Part shown: positions 21,475 through 32,202 of the stretch, piece after piece
Layout: each line of letters opens with the position of its first letter
Position numbering within the stretch: the first letter of the stretch is position 1
Assembly (NCBI GenBank): GCA_900169235.1
Contig: FWCC01000408.1
Span: forward strand, 1-46,753
Reading direction: 5' to 3'
DNA length: 46,753 nt
DNA from: Zarea fungicola
Taxonomy: Eukaryota > Ascomycota > Sordariomycetes > Hypocreales > Cordycipitaceae
Made by a program: the position numbers and the translations under genes
Notes under the pieces: generated by a model
Told to the model about the DNA's origin: nothing
Databases searched by the model: none
The model's input: only the letters and a program-made list of their open reading frames with translations

Positions 21475-23889
21475 GTGTAGGTTGTGCCCACGGCTTTATA
21501 GGTTAAGGAAGGCAGCCTATTAAAGTTGTTTTAGATTTACTCTCCTTAGCCTAGTCTAGCTATAATATCTTAGTATTGGCCTCTACCCTTCTAATAGAGT
21601 AGTTTACCTTTATGCTTATAAGGTAGAGAGTTAAGAAGACAGCTAAATTTTATATCTATGCGCTGCTCGGGACGTAGTAAAGAATGTTTTCCGCCAAAGA
21701 ATATTCTGTACGTGTGTATTAAAGACTTATGCGCACTGTATACCTACGCGAGGCTGACATGCCTAGAGCTGGGCGTGAGCCTTCGGATCTAGTTGCAGTG
21801 AACTTCCCACATACATTCATGACTCCAAATCTGTCAACAACTCTAGCTCGGGGAAATCCTCCAATCCAATCGGCATAGAAGCTTTAGCTCTTGTATCTTC
21901 AGCTCAGCCGTTGGGATGCCACCAATCTTTGCATACGTAGCATTGTGCCAGTTGATGGAAAATTAGCATCGTTTGTTTCTATCAACTCCGCCAGCATATG
22001 CACCACCGCCATAATATTGTATACCGCGCATAGCTCATATCTTCGTGATAGAAGCTTTGGCATTTGCTTTGGATAATCAGCGTCCCTGGCCGTTTGATGT
22101 AAATGTAGCCGTGACGCCGAGTCCGATGCAAGTCTGCCTGGTGATGTGCTTGAGCAATCCAAGCCATCGTTATTACGTCGGCCCGGCGACAGGCGGCTTG
22201 AAGTTTGATCTCCGATAGCAGATGCTGATGCTGTTTCCATCAAAGAAGTCGCCGGGACGGCAGCAATTTTCTGCCTATCAAGGTGCCGTGCTAATTCATT
22301 GGAAATCGACTGTGGCACTGGCTTCTGGTTGCACCACTTCTCGATTGCGGTGACATCTAAGAACTCTTGCTCAGCAGAGGTAGCAGCCATACGTATGAAC
22401 AGCGGCGGGCGTAACATTAGCTGGCGTATTTCTTCAGGCAATACAGTTGGTGACCCAGCTGATTGCAACAGGTAGCAGGAGAACCGGAGATGAGGGATGC
22501 CGCCATTGTATCAGTTGCATCAAAGTCGGATGCCAGGCAGCGTGAAGCTGATATGAATGCTACTATTACCAGGGATCTCTTGCATCATGGGCGAGCATAC
22601 TCGATATCTACGTGTGACGCGGTACAAGTGCTATTCGCGACCCAAGTTTCAATGAGACAGCATTCCAATGAAATTGTAGCTGGTTGAAGCAAGGCCTCTG
22701 CGCTCAAATGTTAATCCGAACTGAACTAGTTTAATACTTGGTAAATTGGAGGAATTTATTCTTTCCTCATTGCCCAATCCGCCTACCGAATTCTATGTGT
22801 GGGACACGGCATGAGCTTGATTTTCACAACCGTTGTGGTCGGACCAAACCGTCCGCATTTGTGGCGATCGTTTCCTCATGTGGGAATGAGCAGCGCCAGC
22901 CGGCAACTTTAATAAGCACCAAACCAGGCCAGCGTTCTGATTTGCACACTCTAGACGAGTTGCGGAAATACCATCGAGTCTTTCGTAGAAAAAGACGGGG
23001 CAAACCAGATGATACTGGCTCGGTGCTTTTGTTGCGCCAGTTTGAGAGAGCATCAGCCACAGCCAATGATGGCAATTGCCGCGCCTCATGAATGACGTCG
23101 TTTAAATCAATACCTGTTTCTGCTAAAGGATTAAGAGAGTTTGTTTACCAAAATCGTGTACGATATTACAGTGCTATCTGCGGGGAAGGCGCCTGAATCA
23201 TGTCAGTGTTTAGATTAGAGACTGAGTACGTGCCTCCCTCTCACTTTCAAACTGGCTCACAAGTACCTAACCAACTTGGACAGATACTCTTCTTGCTATC
23301 TGGATTTTTTGCTGTGGAAAGCGGATGCCCTTTGCTCCGCTTTGACTGTATCTTGAAAGGAACCAGGTCCGCAGATCTGAGAAGAGACTTCTCCGTTAGT
23401 CCTCCAATCGTTCTCCTCTAGATAATTTAGCGTGTGGCACAGAATGGTGGCGTAGCTAAGCAGCCAAACAAACCTGTGTGCCATTCCTAGTCTTGATTTC
23501 TTTAGTCGTCCAATTCTTTAAAACGCCATATATTTCCATGCCCCAAAGCAGGCGTAGTCGATTCCTCCCAATGCATGCAAAGAACTTAACTGACTACCTA
23601 CTGATTTTGCAACCACACAAACGTACTTAGTGCATACACGACTTACTAGAGCTGGCCAAAAGCCGAGGCTTCCTCCCGTAACACAAACAAGCCATTTCCG
23701 CTTCAATTTCGGCTACTCATTTTGAATCTGAATTCTGAAAATTCCATTTTCCCATTCGCGGCACGCAATTCCCTTCTATCCTCTGTTCCTCGCAACTTGT
23801 CTACTATACATTTCTAGGCTTCCACTACTCAAGACATACTCAACGCCATCGCAAATACAAACATACTCAGTACACCTGACAAACGGGTG
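21475..23889. other. intergenic region with weak ORFs only
   Basis: About 2.4 kb. The first 400 bp after the ATPase are AT-rich and featureless. One possible coding stretch (21899..22417, minus) is listed separately. An ORF at 22738..23091 (+) has an antisense partner of similar length and no recognisable domain, so neither is called. A near-palindromic CRE (TGACGTCG) lies at 23093..23100. Confidence 0.5.
21899..22417 (-). CDS. hypothetical protein, possibly one exon of a larger gene
   Basis: An open frame of 172 codons from the first in-frame ATG; the frame itself stays open upstream to about 22510. It shows a mixed composition with a polar middle (Ser/Arg/Asp-rich) and a hydrophobic helical stretch near the C-terminus (YNIMAVVHMLAELIE). 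I recognise no domain. An acceptor-like CAATCAG lies just upstream, so this may be a last exon, but no convincing preceding exon was found. It could equally be a decayed gene or a chance frame. Confidence 0.3.
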   Translation of the reverse strand: MLRPPLFIRMAATSAEQEFLDVTAIEKWCNQKPVPQSISNELARHLDRQKIAAVPATSLMETASASAIGDQTSSRLSPGRRNNDGLDCSSTSPGRLASDSASRLHLHQTARDADYPKQMPKLLSRRYELCAVYNIMAVVHMLAELIETNDANFPSTGTMLRMQRLVASQRLS

Positions 23890-24820
23890 ATGAACAACAC
23901 ACGACTAGATCCGGGCCTGTCCGCCATGCTGGATGCCTCCAACTTCCCCATTGATCCAGGCGCCCTCGTTCACCAACAGGCCCTTTCTGAAACGGGCAAT
24001 TTGCCATCTCGCACAACATCAACCTCGTCCGCCCGACGATGATCTACATCAGACACGGAGTTTGACCACAACGGCGAAGAAGAAGTAGAAGACTGCTTTA
24101 CATTAAAGAAGCCCAACACCAGATCCAGAAAAGCCAGCGGTAAATTACACGCATCAAAATCTAAAACCAAAACCACAACAACAACCAAATCCAAATGGGT
24201 TGCCGGTGGAGGCAGCACCAGTGGTGGCACTACCACAAGCACTACGACAAAGAGTGGTGGCGGCACTAAGAAGCTTCGCAAGCGAAACCTCGAGCGCAAC
24301 CGCACCGCGGCTTCCAAGTGCCGCCAGCGCAAGAAGCTGTGGCAGGACGGGCTGGAGCGTCGTAAGATGGAACTTGAGAGCCGCCACAAGGCGCTGCACC
24401 TTGAGACCGTGGAACTCGTGGAGGAAGTCGCCCTGCTTAAGAATTTCGTTATGGCGCATGCTACCTGTAATAATGCCAATATTGATAATTGGATCTGTAA
24501 CAAGGCGGATAATTTTGTACGACGCATGAGCACGGCCGGTTTACATGGGCAGCCACAACCTGGTGCTGGCAATGCGGAGTCCCATTCGCAGAATATACGT
24601 ACAGGAAGCCTCCTGTCGAATGGTACGTTTCTATACACATCCTTGATAAAGTACAACTGTAAGAATATTAATTTGCTAATGTTTCGTATTTTCAATAGAT
24701 GTCATGTCACACATGTCTTCCCCACCCGGACAAAAAGCTCTGTTTGATCTATGCGTTCGAGCTGGCGTCGCAATCAACGATGACAGTATTTTCACACAAG
24801 ACACTCTCGTGGTCTCATAA
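23890..24820 (+). pseudogene. bZIP transcription factor (ATF/CREB-like), in-frame TGA at codon 51
   Basis: Exons 23890..24622 and 24699..24820 (intron GTACGT...AATAG) encode a bZIP protein. The basic region NLERNRTAASKCRQRKKLW has the consensus N-x-x-A-A-x-K-C-R and leads into a zipper with Leu/Met heptads (RKMELESRHKALHLETVELV), then LKNFVMAH and a short tail (INDDSIFTQDTLVVS) across the intron. The N-terminus MNNTRLDPGLS aligns with MNMTRLTPDLS of the bZIP at 32203, so the start is well supported. Codon 51 is TGA (24040..24042), directly after two CGA codons, while the frame stays open for 194 further codons to the donor. The next in-frame ATG (24367) lies inside the zipper, so no DNA-binding product can be made by re-initiation. 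A CGA-to-TGA transition is the simplest origin; a base error is the alternative. Confidence 0.75.
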
Positions 24821-25376
24821 AAGAATGCATGATTCTGTCTTATCTGGCAATGTCTTGTTATTTCGCGATATTTTTACTTATTTTCTATCAATTAACGATT
24901 TTATCCTCCCGTTTTGCAGAATCGATTTACTTTTTCTTCTTCTTTTTAATCTTTTACGCAATCACAAGTAAATTCACACACACTGTTGGAACCAGAACTA
25001 CAAGGTTGCCAAGAGTTCGCGTGATATCACATGGCCATTGGTATTGAAGGATTACAGCTTGTATTGACGACGATGTAGAACAGCTAGCTGGGCTTTAGCG
25101 TGGAGGCGTTGGAAGCGACACATACGAATCAGTAAGCGCTGGCGGCGACGGGCAAACTGGCATGACTGGACGGCATGAACGGTAGTATTCTTCCGTTTTT
25201 GTCAAAACAAAGAAAGTTTAAACATTTCAAGGAATTGAAGACTTTAAGGGAGTAGGTGCTCGGCTTTTTTGTTTTCAATTCCACTGCCCCTCTGAGTGAG
25301 AAACTTGCTGTCCCTGGTTTTTCTGTATGGAGTACAGCAAATGATGTTTGTTTTGTTGCAAATGCAAAAACTGGCA

Positions 25377-25733
25377 TCACTGAATTTTATATGCAAATGA
25401 TATAACCCGTTCCATGACACAAATATGCGGAAAAAGTTGAGAAGAAGATACGTGGTCAATTTGCGTACATGTTCCTGCGTAGCACTTGTCTCCATCCTTG
25501 TAATAGCGGCCGCTCCAGCGACACTTCGCCCACCCCTTGGAGTGGGATATACCCTTCATATTCTTGATGTACTGTTTCAGATCGCGGTACTTGGCGCTCT
25601 GATACTTAAGCCTCCAGCCGCGCTGCTTGATCGGCTGCTTGTGGTTGTACACGGCCTGTGGGCGCTGCTTCAACCTGGCGCCCTCGATGCCCTGGCGCGG
25701 AACATGTTGAACCCGACAGGTGTCAACCCAAAC
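25377..25733 (-). pseudogene. unrecognised coding remnant, Lys/Arg/Tyr-rich with four Cys
   Basis: An open minus-strand frame of about 118 codons bounded upstream by TAA and lacking an ATG near its start, so it would have to be an internal or last exon. The protein is strongly basic (RGWRLKYQSAKYRDLKQYIK) and has Cys residues in the contexts DTCRV, AKCRW and DKCYAGTC. Its base composition is higher in G+C than the flanks, which supports a coding past. No family is recognised. The plus strand also has a 109-codon frame here, with a much less protein-like composition. It could be a fragment of a small secreted protein; that is a guess. Confidence 0.3.
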
Positions 25734-26018
25734 TTAACTCGGAATGCTTTTTAAAGTTTCTTCTCATGTCTAATTTTGCTACAGGATCTTCCACTGCTTT
25801 TTCTTTTCATGACCTTGATTTTCTTTTTTTCTTGAATAATAATTATCACACCAGGCTTTTGCTCTCTTGCTCTCATCTGGCTATTCGGGATACTTCTATT
25901 CGTGATACTTTCGCTGTCACTTTTTTCAACGTGACGATACCTTGATTCACCACAGGTGTGGCAGCGGTGCCCATGCCAATCACTTAATCCGCTTCCGTTA
26001 TATACTCGATTTTCACGC

Positions 26019-26429
26019 CTAAGATGGCTCATCATGGAGACCGGTATGGTTGCTGCGGAGCTGAAATGTAAGGTAGACATTTCGGGAGCCTGGAAATGGT
26101 GTCATCCGCAACTTCTGCCCAGCTACCTTGGCCATGCCTTCCTTGATCATCTCAGAGCTTTCTTTTGCGGTCATCTTCAGGGAACAACCACCAAGAATAG
26201 ACTCCGTCAAAACGCCGTCGAGTTCTTAAGGTCCAAGCAGATGCGCCTCCCGATACTGTTGCCCTTCCGACTGAGGAAACTCTTTTACAGTGTCGCTCGT
26301 GTTTCAAGGGCTTCAGACCGCTCTAAACTGGTAACCCCATACTTCTTGCGCTAGGTACCCCATCCTGTCCATGTTTGAGTCGCGGTTTTCGTAACACATT
26401 TCCATGAGCCACCACAGCCCTTCGCCAGG
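26019..26429 (-). pseudogene. decayed coding remnant with three in-frame stops
   Basis: One minus-strand frame gives protein-like sequence over about 137 codons, broken by TGA at 26313..26315, TGA at 26304..26306 and TAA at 26226..26228. Segments include LWWLMEMCYENRDSNMDRMG, EFPQSEGQQYREAHLLGP and KESSEMIKEGMAKVAGQKL. A TAG (26430..26432) bounds it upstream and may be a fourth lesion. All four stops could come from CAA, CAG or CGA by C-to-T change. I do not recognise the family. Confidence 0.35.
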
Positions 26430-26861
26430 CTAAAAGCACCAACACAGCACTACGCGGACTGCTCACCAAGCCTATATTCTGCCAAGTGAGCAGCATTTGT
26501 TGCTCTCCCACAGCTAGAATGCTCCCAGGTACTCTTTGTGCTACAGCCTGGTGTTCGTCGGCTGGCGGAGGAAAATTGCCACGTACTACAGTTTGAAGTC
26601 GTTTGTCAACTAAATCAACTGAAGAAATCAGCCAAATATTTCCACGCTTTGCCTGAAACAACGGAGCGAAGAACAGCGCTGCAGTGCGAACAATGCCAGC
26701 CTGGGTAAATATAAAGACCATACAAAGGTTCACCCCCCTCGGCCATTGCCATCAGAGCTGCATAATTCTTACACCCAATATACAGAGCTTATTATACATT
26801 TTCCAACCATGAACAAACTTCGTGAATATAATAGCGCCTTTCTAAGCTCAATACACCCTTG

Positions 26862-27791
26862 TCACGTAGAAGTGGATGGAAAGTTGTTCGCTTTCTTGCC
26901 CTTGGCCTGCGGCTCCTCGGCCACGGTGCGCTCGGCGCGGCGCGTCTTGACCCATGTGCCAAGTTCGTTCCAGATTTCCTGCTTCTGCGCGGTGGAGAGG
27001 GTTGCGGCGAGGCCGCTGGTGCTTGAGGCGACAAAGACTCTGGCGCCCGCCCACTCACCCGGGACGACACCCATGTTCTCGCCGTCCTCCTGCCAGCCAT
27101 ATTGAAAGGCTTTTTTCCCAAGGGGGCGATTGACGTGGCGGACGCGCCAGATGCTCTCCCAGATGCTCTTGCCGACGACGCAGACGGACTCGGGCCGCCA
27201 TTTCCTGACCTTGTTCTCAAGCACGGCGACACCGTCGTCCATTTCTTGCTTGCTGAGCTCGGCGCCGTTGCGGCTGGGGCGCGCAACAATGTTTGTGTGG
27301 CCGAGCGCGTAGAGCCGCGGCATGCTGCGATCCTCCTCGGCGCGACAGGGCCGCGGAGTGATGCCGCTAGAGTAGAGGAACTTCCAGAAACGGTTGGACG
27401 GGTGCGCGTAGGCGTGCCCCGTGCGCGCCGTCTGGATACCTGGGTTGAGTCCCACAAAGAGCACCAGCAGATTCTCGGCGAGTGTATCGGGCAGCAGCGG
27501 CAGGTGCGCGTAGGTCGAAGGCGGTGCGTAGCCGGACCGGAGACGCTGAGGCTCGCCTTGGGAGGGCGGCGAGGTTTGACGACGCTTCTTGGCTGATACT
27601 GGTTTTGCAGTGTTCGTGGCGGATGCCATCGATGCAGAGGCAGCCTGACGGGCGCTACGCCGTGGTGCTCGGTCCGGTGGATCGTGCATGAACTCTTGAA
27701 GCTGCAGACTGTCGGGAAAGGAAGATGCTTTAGACAGCGGTGAGTTGTTGCTGTTGCCAGCACCGGATTCGCGAGGCGCGCTGGGACTCAT
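26862..27791 (-). CDS. G/T mismatch-specific thymine-DNA glycosylase (MUG/TDG family)
   Basis: Predicted 309-residue nuclear base-excision-repair enzyme, single exon, acting on T or U mispaired with G (for example after 5-methylcytosine deamination). Residues 1-100 are Ser/Pro/Arg/Lys-rich and probably disordered. The catalytic motif GLNPG is at 114-118, with N116 the activating Asn, followed by the family-typical ARTGHAYAHPSNRFW. The second active-site loop reads SSTSGLAA (256-263), where bacterial MUG has NPSGL. A Lys-rich tail ends the protein. The ATG at 27791 is the first in frame. The gene is compact and undamaged, unlike its neighbours on either side. Confidence in the family is high; substrate range is not visible. 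Confidence 0.93.
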   Translation of the reverse strand: MSPSAPRESGAGNSNNSPLSKASSFPDSLQLQEFMHDPPDRAPRRSARQAASASMASATNTAKPVSAKKRRQTSPPSQGEPQRLRSGYAPPSTYAHLPLLPDTLAENLLVLFVGLNPGIQTARTGHAYAHPSNRFWKFLYSSGITPRPCRAEEDRSMPRLYALGHTNIVARPSRNGAELSKQEMDDGVAVLENKVRKWRPESVCVVGKSIWESIWRVRHVNRPLGKKAFQYGWQEDGENMGVVPGEWAGARVFVASSTSGLAATLSTAQKQEIWNELGTWVKTRRAERTVAEEPQAKGKKANNFPSTST

Positions 27792-29298
27792 GACGAAAGC
27801 GAAGAGGCTATGGCATCCAAGCTATTTCAGAGAAGCCTGGAGCTCACAGATTAGTTGTCAGTTCTGGTATCGAGTTTGACAAGTGAATAGGTAGCAACGC
27901 GCCTAGGAATGGTGTCGATTGCGTTGTGCTGACAGGGTAAGTGGTTCAGCTTAGCGGGATTTTGGCCGTGGTGACAACCATGATTGAATGGATTACCTCC
28001 TCGAGCTTTTTAACCTCTCATTGATCTTCAACGCCGTAATATATCATATGTATGAGAATAGCCTTTTGTTAAAAATAAAAAAACTGGCTCCTGGATTGCA
28101 TTTTTGTGACGTCATGACCGTTTACCGTTCGATCACGATAGGCTGCGCTGAGCCCAAAGATCTCGTGCGCCAAACAAGATACCAAATCTCAACTACCCTT
28201 CTTTCGGGCTGTTTTTCTCTTCCTCTTTCCCTTTCTCTCCTCAAGTTTTGCCTGACGTGTCCTTTCAAGCCATTCATAAGCCGCGGTCGGCTCTGGCGGT
28301 TTTGCCATGCCAAACACTCAGGTCCTTCGCCGACCTGCATCCTGGCGTCCGATTTATCACCAACTGCGAAATAGTACTCGAGGCATGTGACTTCATCATC
28401 TCCGGGGTTTATTTGCTGGCGACGATTTCGTCTATTTAGCCCTGATGTCATGATGTTTGACTTATCCACCCTCGTCACCTTAGCTTGGGTATGCTTCGGC
28501 ATTGAAAGATCGACCACGCTAATACGTATATCCGGTCCATCAACTTGATGTTCCAAAAGTGATAGAGCAATTATCGCTTTTAAAAGTACATTAATAAAGT
28601 AATAAGGCTAGTAAATTTCATCACGTTCCCAAGCAAAGTAACGTCCCCTACAGTTGCCGCACAACCATAGAATATCGACAGACTGACAGGCTTTGTGACT
28701 CTAGAATGGGCTTTTTGCATCCCGCTCCTGGCTTAATGCACTATCTAATTCTAAAAGCATCTAGGCTAGGACCCATACGTATTTCAACAGGGAGCCAGGG
28801 ATCGCAACTCACACAGTTAATCACCAGGCTTAAGTTAAAGGCTAGATGTAAATATGTGAACCAGTTTTTATAAAAGTTAAAATTAAGTTTAAAAGCTCTT
28901 TGGCGCAATTAATAAGGACTTTAATAGAGACTATGTAACACACTTATTATAAACTAGAGTCTCTTTTGGCCTATAAAGACAAATGCCAAAGGTGTGGTTG
29001 TTTAATCGAAATTTGTTTATATTCCAAGTCTTGACTATATTATAATAGCGAGAAAATGATTGATAGAGTAACACATAGGTGTTATAATAGGCTTATAGGA
29101 AATCTTTTCGCTTTAATATGCATGGCATGCCTATGATAGGTCTCTGCCCTTTTTCTTCCCAGGTATTAGATCACTTATGGATTGTATAAGGGGAAAGGCC
29201 TATTTGTAGTATAAAGTAGTGGGAAAGCTCACTTCGTCACCTCGCGTTATGATAGTGTAGAGCCTATACTGATTACTCTTTCCCTTGCTCTGGAGAGA
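27792..29298. other. intergenic, AT-rich toward the right
   Basis: About 1.5 kb. A minus-strand frame (28122..28556, 144 codons) is open, but its composition is low-complexity (RRERERGREKQ) and no family is seen, so it is not called. From 28600 on the sequence is very AT-rich with no ORF. A perfect CRE palindrome lies at 28107..28114. Confidence 0.5.
28107..28114. promoter_or_regulatory. perfect CRE palindrome TGACGTCA
   Basis: Exact 8-bp ATF/CREB-type bZIP recognition sequence, about 320 bp upstream of the glycosylase start (27791, minus strand). Whether it is used is unknown; an 8-mer can occur by chance. Confidence 0.35.
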
Positions 29299-30360
29299 CT
29301 ACATTGCGCCTGAAGCTCTCCAAGAATCCAAAGCATCTTTACCCAATTTGTCCTTGATGAACTTCTCGCTGAGCTCCCACAACTCTGTCCCCAGCTTACC
29401 ATCGGACGCCAAAGAGCTCTCGCTGCCTAAAGTTTCAGGATCGGAGAAGTATGCGCCGTTTTGATCCCGCTGTTCCACTTCTGGTGCGGTGAGTGCCCAG
29501 AGAGTGCTATAGGAGCCCTGTTCCGGGTCACGGCCAATGGTCTTCATGGCTGCAGCAATAAGCTGTCCCGTAATCCCAGGATACGCATCCTTCCATTGAT
29601 CTTGCATAGCCGTATTTACCTACACATTCAATGCGTTAGTAATAAATAGTGTAATCACTTTCTGTGGTACACATACAGCGCCTGGGTGAACTGCAAGAGC
29701 GTAGATGGAGTCGCTGGTGGGTTTAATCACCCGCTCCAGCAACCCGAATCGGACAAGAAGGATGAGGGCCAACTTGCTTCTAGCATAGAGTTCCACCGGG
29801 CTCAGGTTTGGGTTATTAATGTCATCGAGAGAGGAGAACTTGACATTAGACGGTGCCTGTAGGTGCATGCTGCTGGAAACAGCAACCACACGAGGACCGG
29901 TCACGCCTGGCATCAAGCTCGTTCTGCGAAGTGTCGCCCACAACTGGTTGACGACGTAGTATTGCCCGAGATAGTTTACTCCAAAAATCTTTTCAATTCC
30001 ATCCTGGTCGAGATCGTACCGGTTTGCATTGATACCTGCAGAGAGAACGAGGTAGTCGAGCCGATCAAGTGAATCGCGCAAGTCTCCAAAGACCGATCGG
30101 ACTTCGGCAAGATTGCCAAGATCACAATGTTTCCAGGAAATTTCAGCATTTTCGTTTCTCTTTTTAATTTCTTTAATAGCGCTGTTTCCCTCGTCTTGCT
30201 TGCGATTCACCATGATGACCTTGCAGCCGGCCTGGGCGAGCGCGGCGCTGACCTCGTAGCCAATACCGAGAGCGCCTCCTGTCACAACGGCCACACGGCC
30301 AGTGAGATTTTGAGGATGCACTTCCATCGGTCCAACAACCTTGTGAAGAGTCGACTGCAT
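29299..30360 (-). CDS. short-chain dehydrogenase/reductase (retinol-dehydrogenase-like)
   Basis: Exons 29677..30360 and 29299..29619 (57-nt intron, GTATGT...TGTAG) encode 334 residues. Rossmann motif TGGALGIG is at 27-34, followed by a CDLGN acidic turn (about 79-83). The usual NAG reads LSAGI, the catalytic Ser lies in VSSSM (162-164), and Y192-x3-K196 is in YARSK. The downstream HPGAV motif is split by the intron, as the first Val codon of exon 2 completes it. The C-terminal part (GRDPEQGSYSTLWALTAPEV) is typical of the WWOX/retinol-dehydrogenase-like classical SDRs in fungi, which often tailor secondary metabolites or reduce lipids. The start at 30360 was chosen over an upstream TTG-led extension. 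Substrate unknown. It stands alone, with over 1 kb of empty sequence on each side. Confidence 0.88.
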
Positions 30361-32202
30361 GATTAATAGAGAGATTAAATAGAAAACTTTTCTAAAAGAA
30401 AGTACAACGACGAATGTAAAATGATTATGCAAGAGTAAAACTGGCCCAGTAACAAGAGATTGGCGGCACGAGTACAGTAGCCAGAGGCATCAAATGTTCA
30501 AATAAGCCCAAATATCTCGATTTCGTCATTTTTACACGAATATTAAATGAATTGTAATTACTCCAGTTGCATCAGCTATCAGGTTTCATAAATGCCATGT
30601 GGTGATGTCATATATCTCGTCACTCTGATCGGTAAAAGGTGTTCAAGCGACTCTGAGCAGAATTTTGCAAAAATTAGGTTGGATTTAGAATTGGAGTTAC
30701 TATTCTCCCTTTTCCTGGGGCTGGACTATCAAGTGATACCAGAGCTTCACCATTTCCGCATCTCGTACCACGGAGCAGGGCTTACAGATTTGCAGTGATA
30801 GCTAGTTTGTTATTGAACGAGATTAAACACCTACAGTTGCTTAAATTAGTTAGGAAGTACTGTCGTTCCATCACCACTTTCCTTGGCGTTATAAACCAGT
30901 TTAATGTAGTAAATACTTATTAGAGAGTTAGTTTTTATAGAAGTCAGAATTTTGTGCGTACGCTACCATCAATGAAAGTTGATTTGTTGGCACTAGCTTA
31001 GTTGTACACCATCTGTCTGCTCAGTTCTGCCCTCAACTCGACAATCAAACCCGAGTCTTTATTTGTTTGAAGGACTCGCAGCAATAATTCATTGCCTGGT
31101 ATATTTGATCAAATATTTTAAATACACTTTCAGCCTCCTATTCCATCAATACCGCCGTCCGTGAAGTTTGGAACGACGGCTTGGAGTCCGGGGCGCGGCC
31201 CTGTTGTCTCAATGCAGATCTGCCGTCCGCGAGAGATCTACTCAGGCTCAGTGCAACGGCGATGCAGTTATTACTAAAGCAAAGTAAGGCTGTCATAATA
31301 ATATCAATGTACCAAACGTATATCAACTCGTGCGCTGTTAATTTATTGGTTTGACAATGTTTTCGAGCTCATCTGTTTGCTTTGTTTGGCATTTTGTTTG
31401 ACTGAGGGCCAGTGCATAACTAAAAACATGGCTCGGCGCGGGTGGCAATCAATTAAGGTGCTGGGCAGTACGGTGCATCTGATCCGTGTAATGTCGATTT
31501 CTCACCTTTGATGCAAAATCGCAGGTTAATTGGCGGAGCAAAATTCCCGCTGTGACAATGGGCTGTTCCCTAAATGCCAGTCGTTCACCAATGGGCACTG
31601 CAAAACAATTAAAGGCAGGCTGCTCCACCGCAGCCACTAAATCGCTAGCTTTTAACCAGCTAGTTTGGCCCAACTCTATTGATCATGATTGTCTGGAATC
31701 TTGGAGTATGAACTATTGTGTTCCCCTTTCAAGCGGCAGCAATGACGTCAGTGCTCGCTCTGGCATACGGAAAAATGTTTAGCTGTCTTTGTTGCTTTGA
31801 TTGGGTTTTTTGTGCGGGGGGGTTGCGTTGCTTAGCTTGCCTTTTTATTTTGGTTGCAGTCCGTCAGAATTCCACATGTATTAATTAATCATGCTTAGGA
31901 TATGGCTGGGTGACTGTCACCACCACCAGTGCCATTCACCTATGCCACCTTTACTAGTTACCTTCACTCAGTCTTTGCTGCTAAATGCTATCAGGCAGGC
32001 ATTTATGATAATCAATGCAACAGTTTGAACAGAGAACTTTACCTCAGTAGGAAAATCTCCAGGGTTGCGAGAGGAGTCCTAATTCATCATCTACCTGGAA
32101 TATAGCTGTTGATGGTCATACTGACCCTACAGGTATTCTATCTGGCGACACAGCCATACAAGCCTCCCAAGCAGACAAACACATACGCTCCCTCCCAAGG
32201 TG
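30361..32202. other. intergenic, no gene seen
   Basis: About 1.8 kb between the divergently transcribed SDR and the second bZIP gene. Only short frames on both strands, none with a recognisable domain or signal peptide. A perfect CRE is at 31743..31750. Confidence 0.55.
31743..31750. promoter_or_regulatory. perfect CRE palindrome TGACGTCA upstream of the bZIP gene
   Basis: Exact ATF/CREB site about 450 bp upstream of the ATG of the intact bZIP gene, whose basic region belongs to the type that binds this palindrome. Autoregulation is an inference. Confidence 0.4.

Larger units (their letters stand above)
24821..26861. other. gene-poor stretch with two decayed coding remnants
   Basis: Mostly AT-rich, but 25480-25740 is distinctly more GC-rich and looks like former coding sequence on the minus strand, and 26019-26429 (minus) carries a second remnant with stops. 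Both are listed separately. No complete gene, RNA gene or mobile-element end was found. Confidence 0.5.

Noticed and set aside
22738..23091. 117-codon plus-strand ORF
   Set aside because: An antisense ORF of similar length covers the same bases, and neither has a domain, signal peptide or splice partner.
28122..28556. 144-codon minus-strand ORF
   Set aside because: Low-complexity Arg/Glu stretch and no recognisable family; it overlaps a plus-strand frame of similar size.
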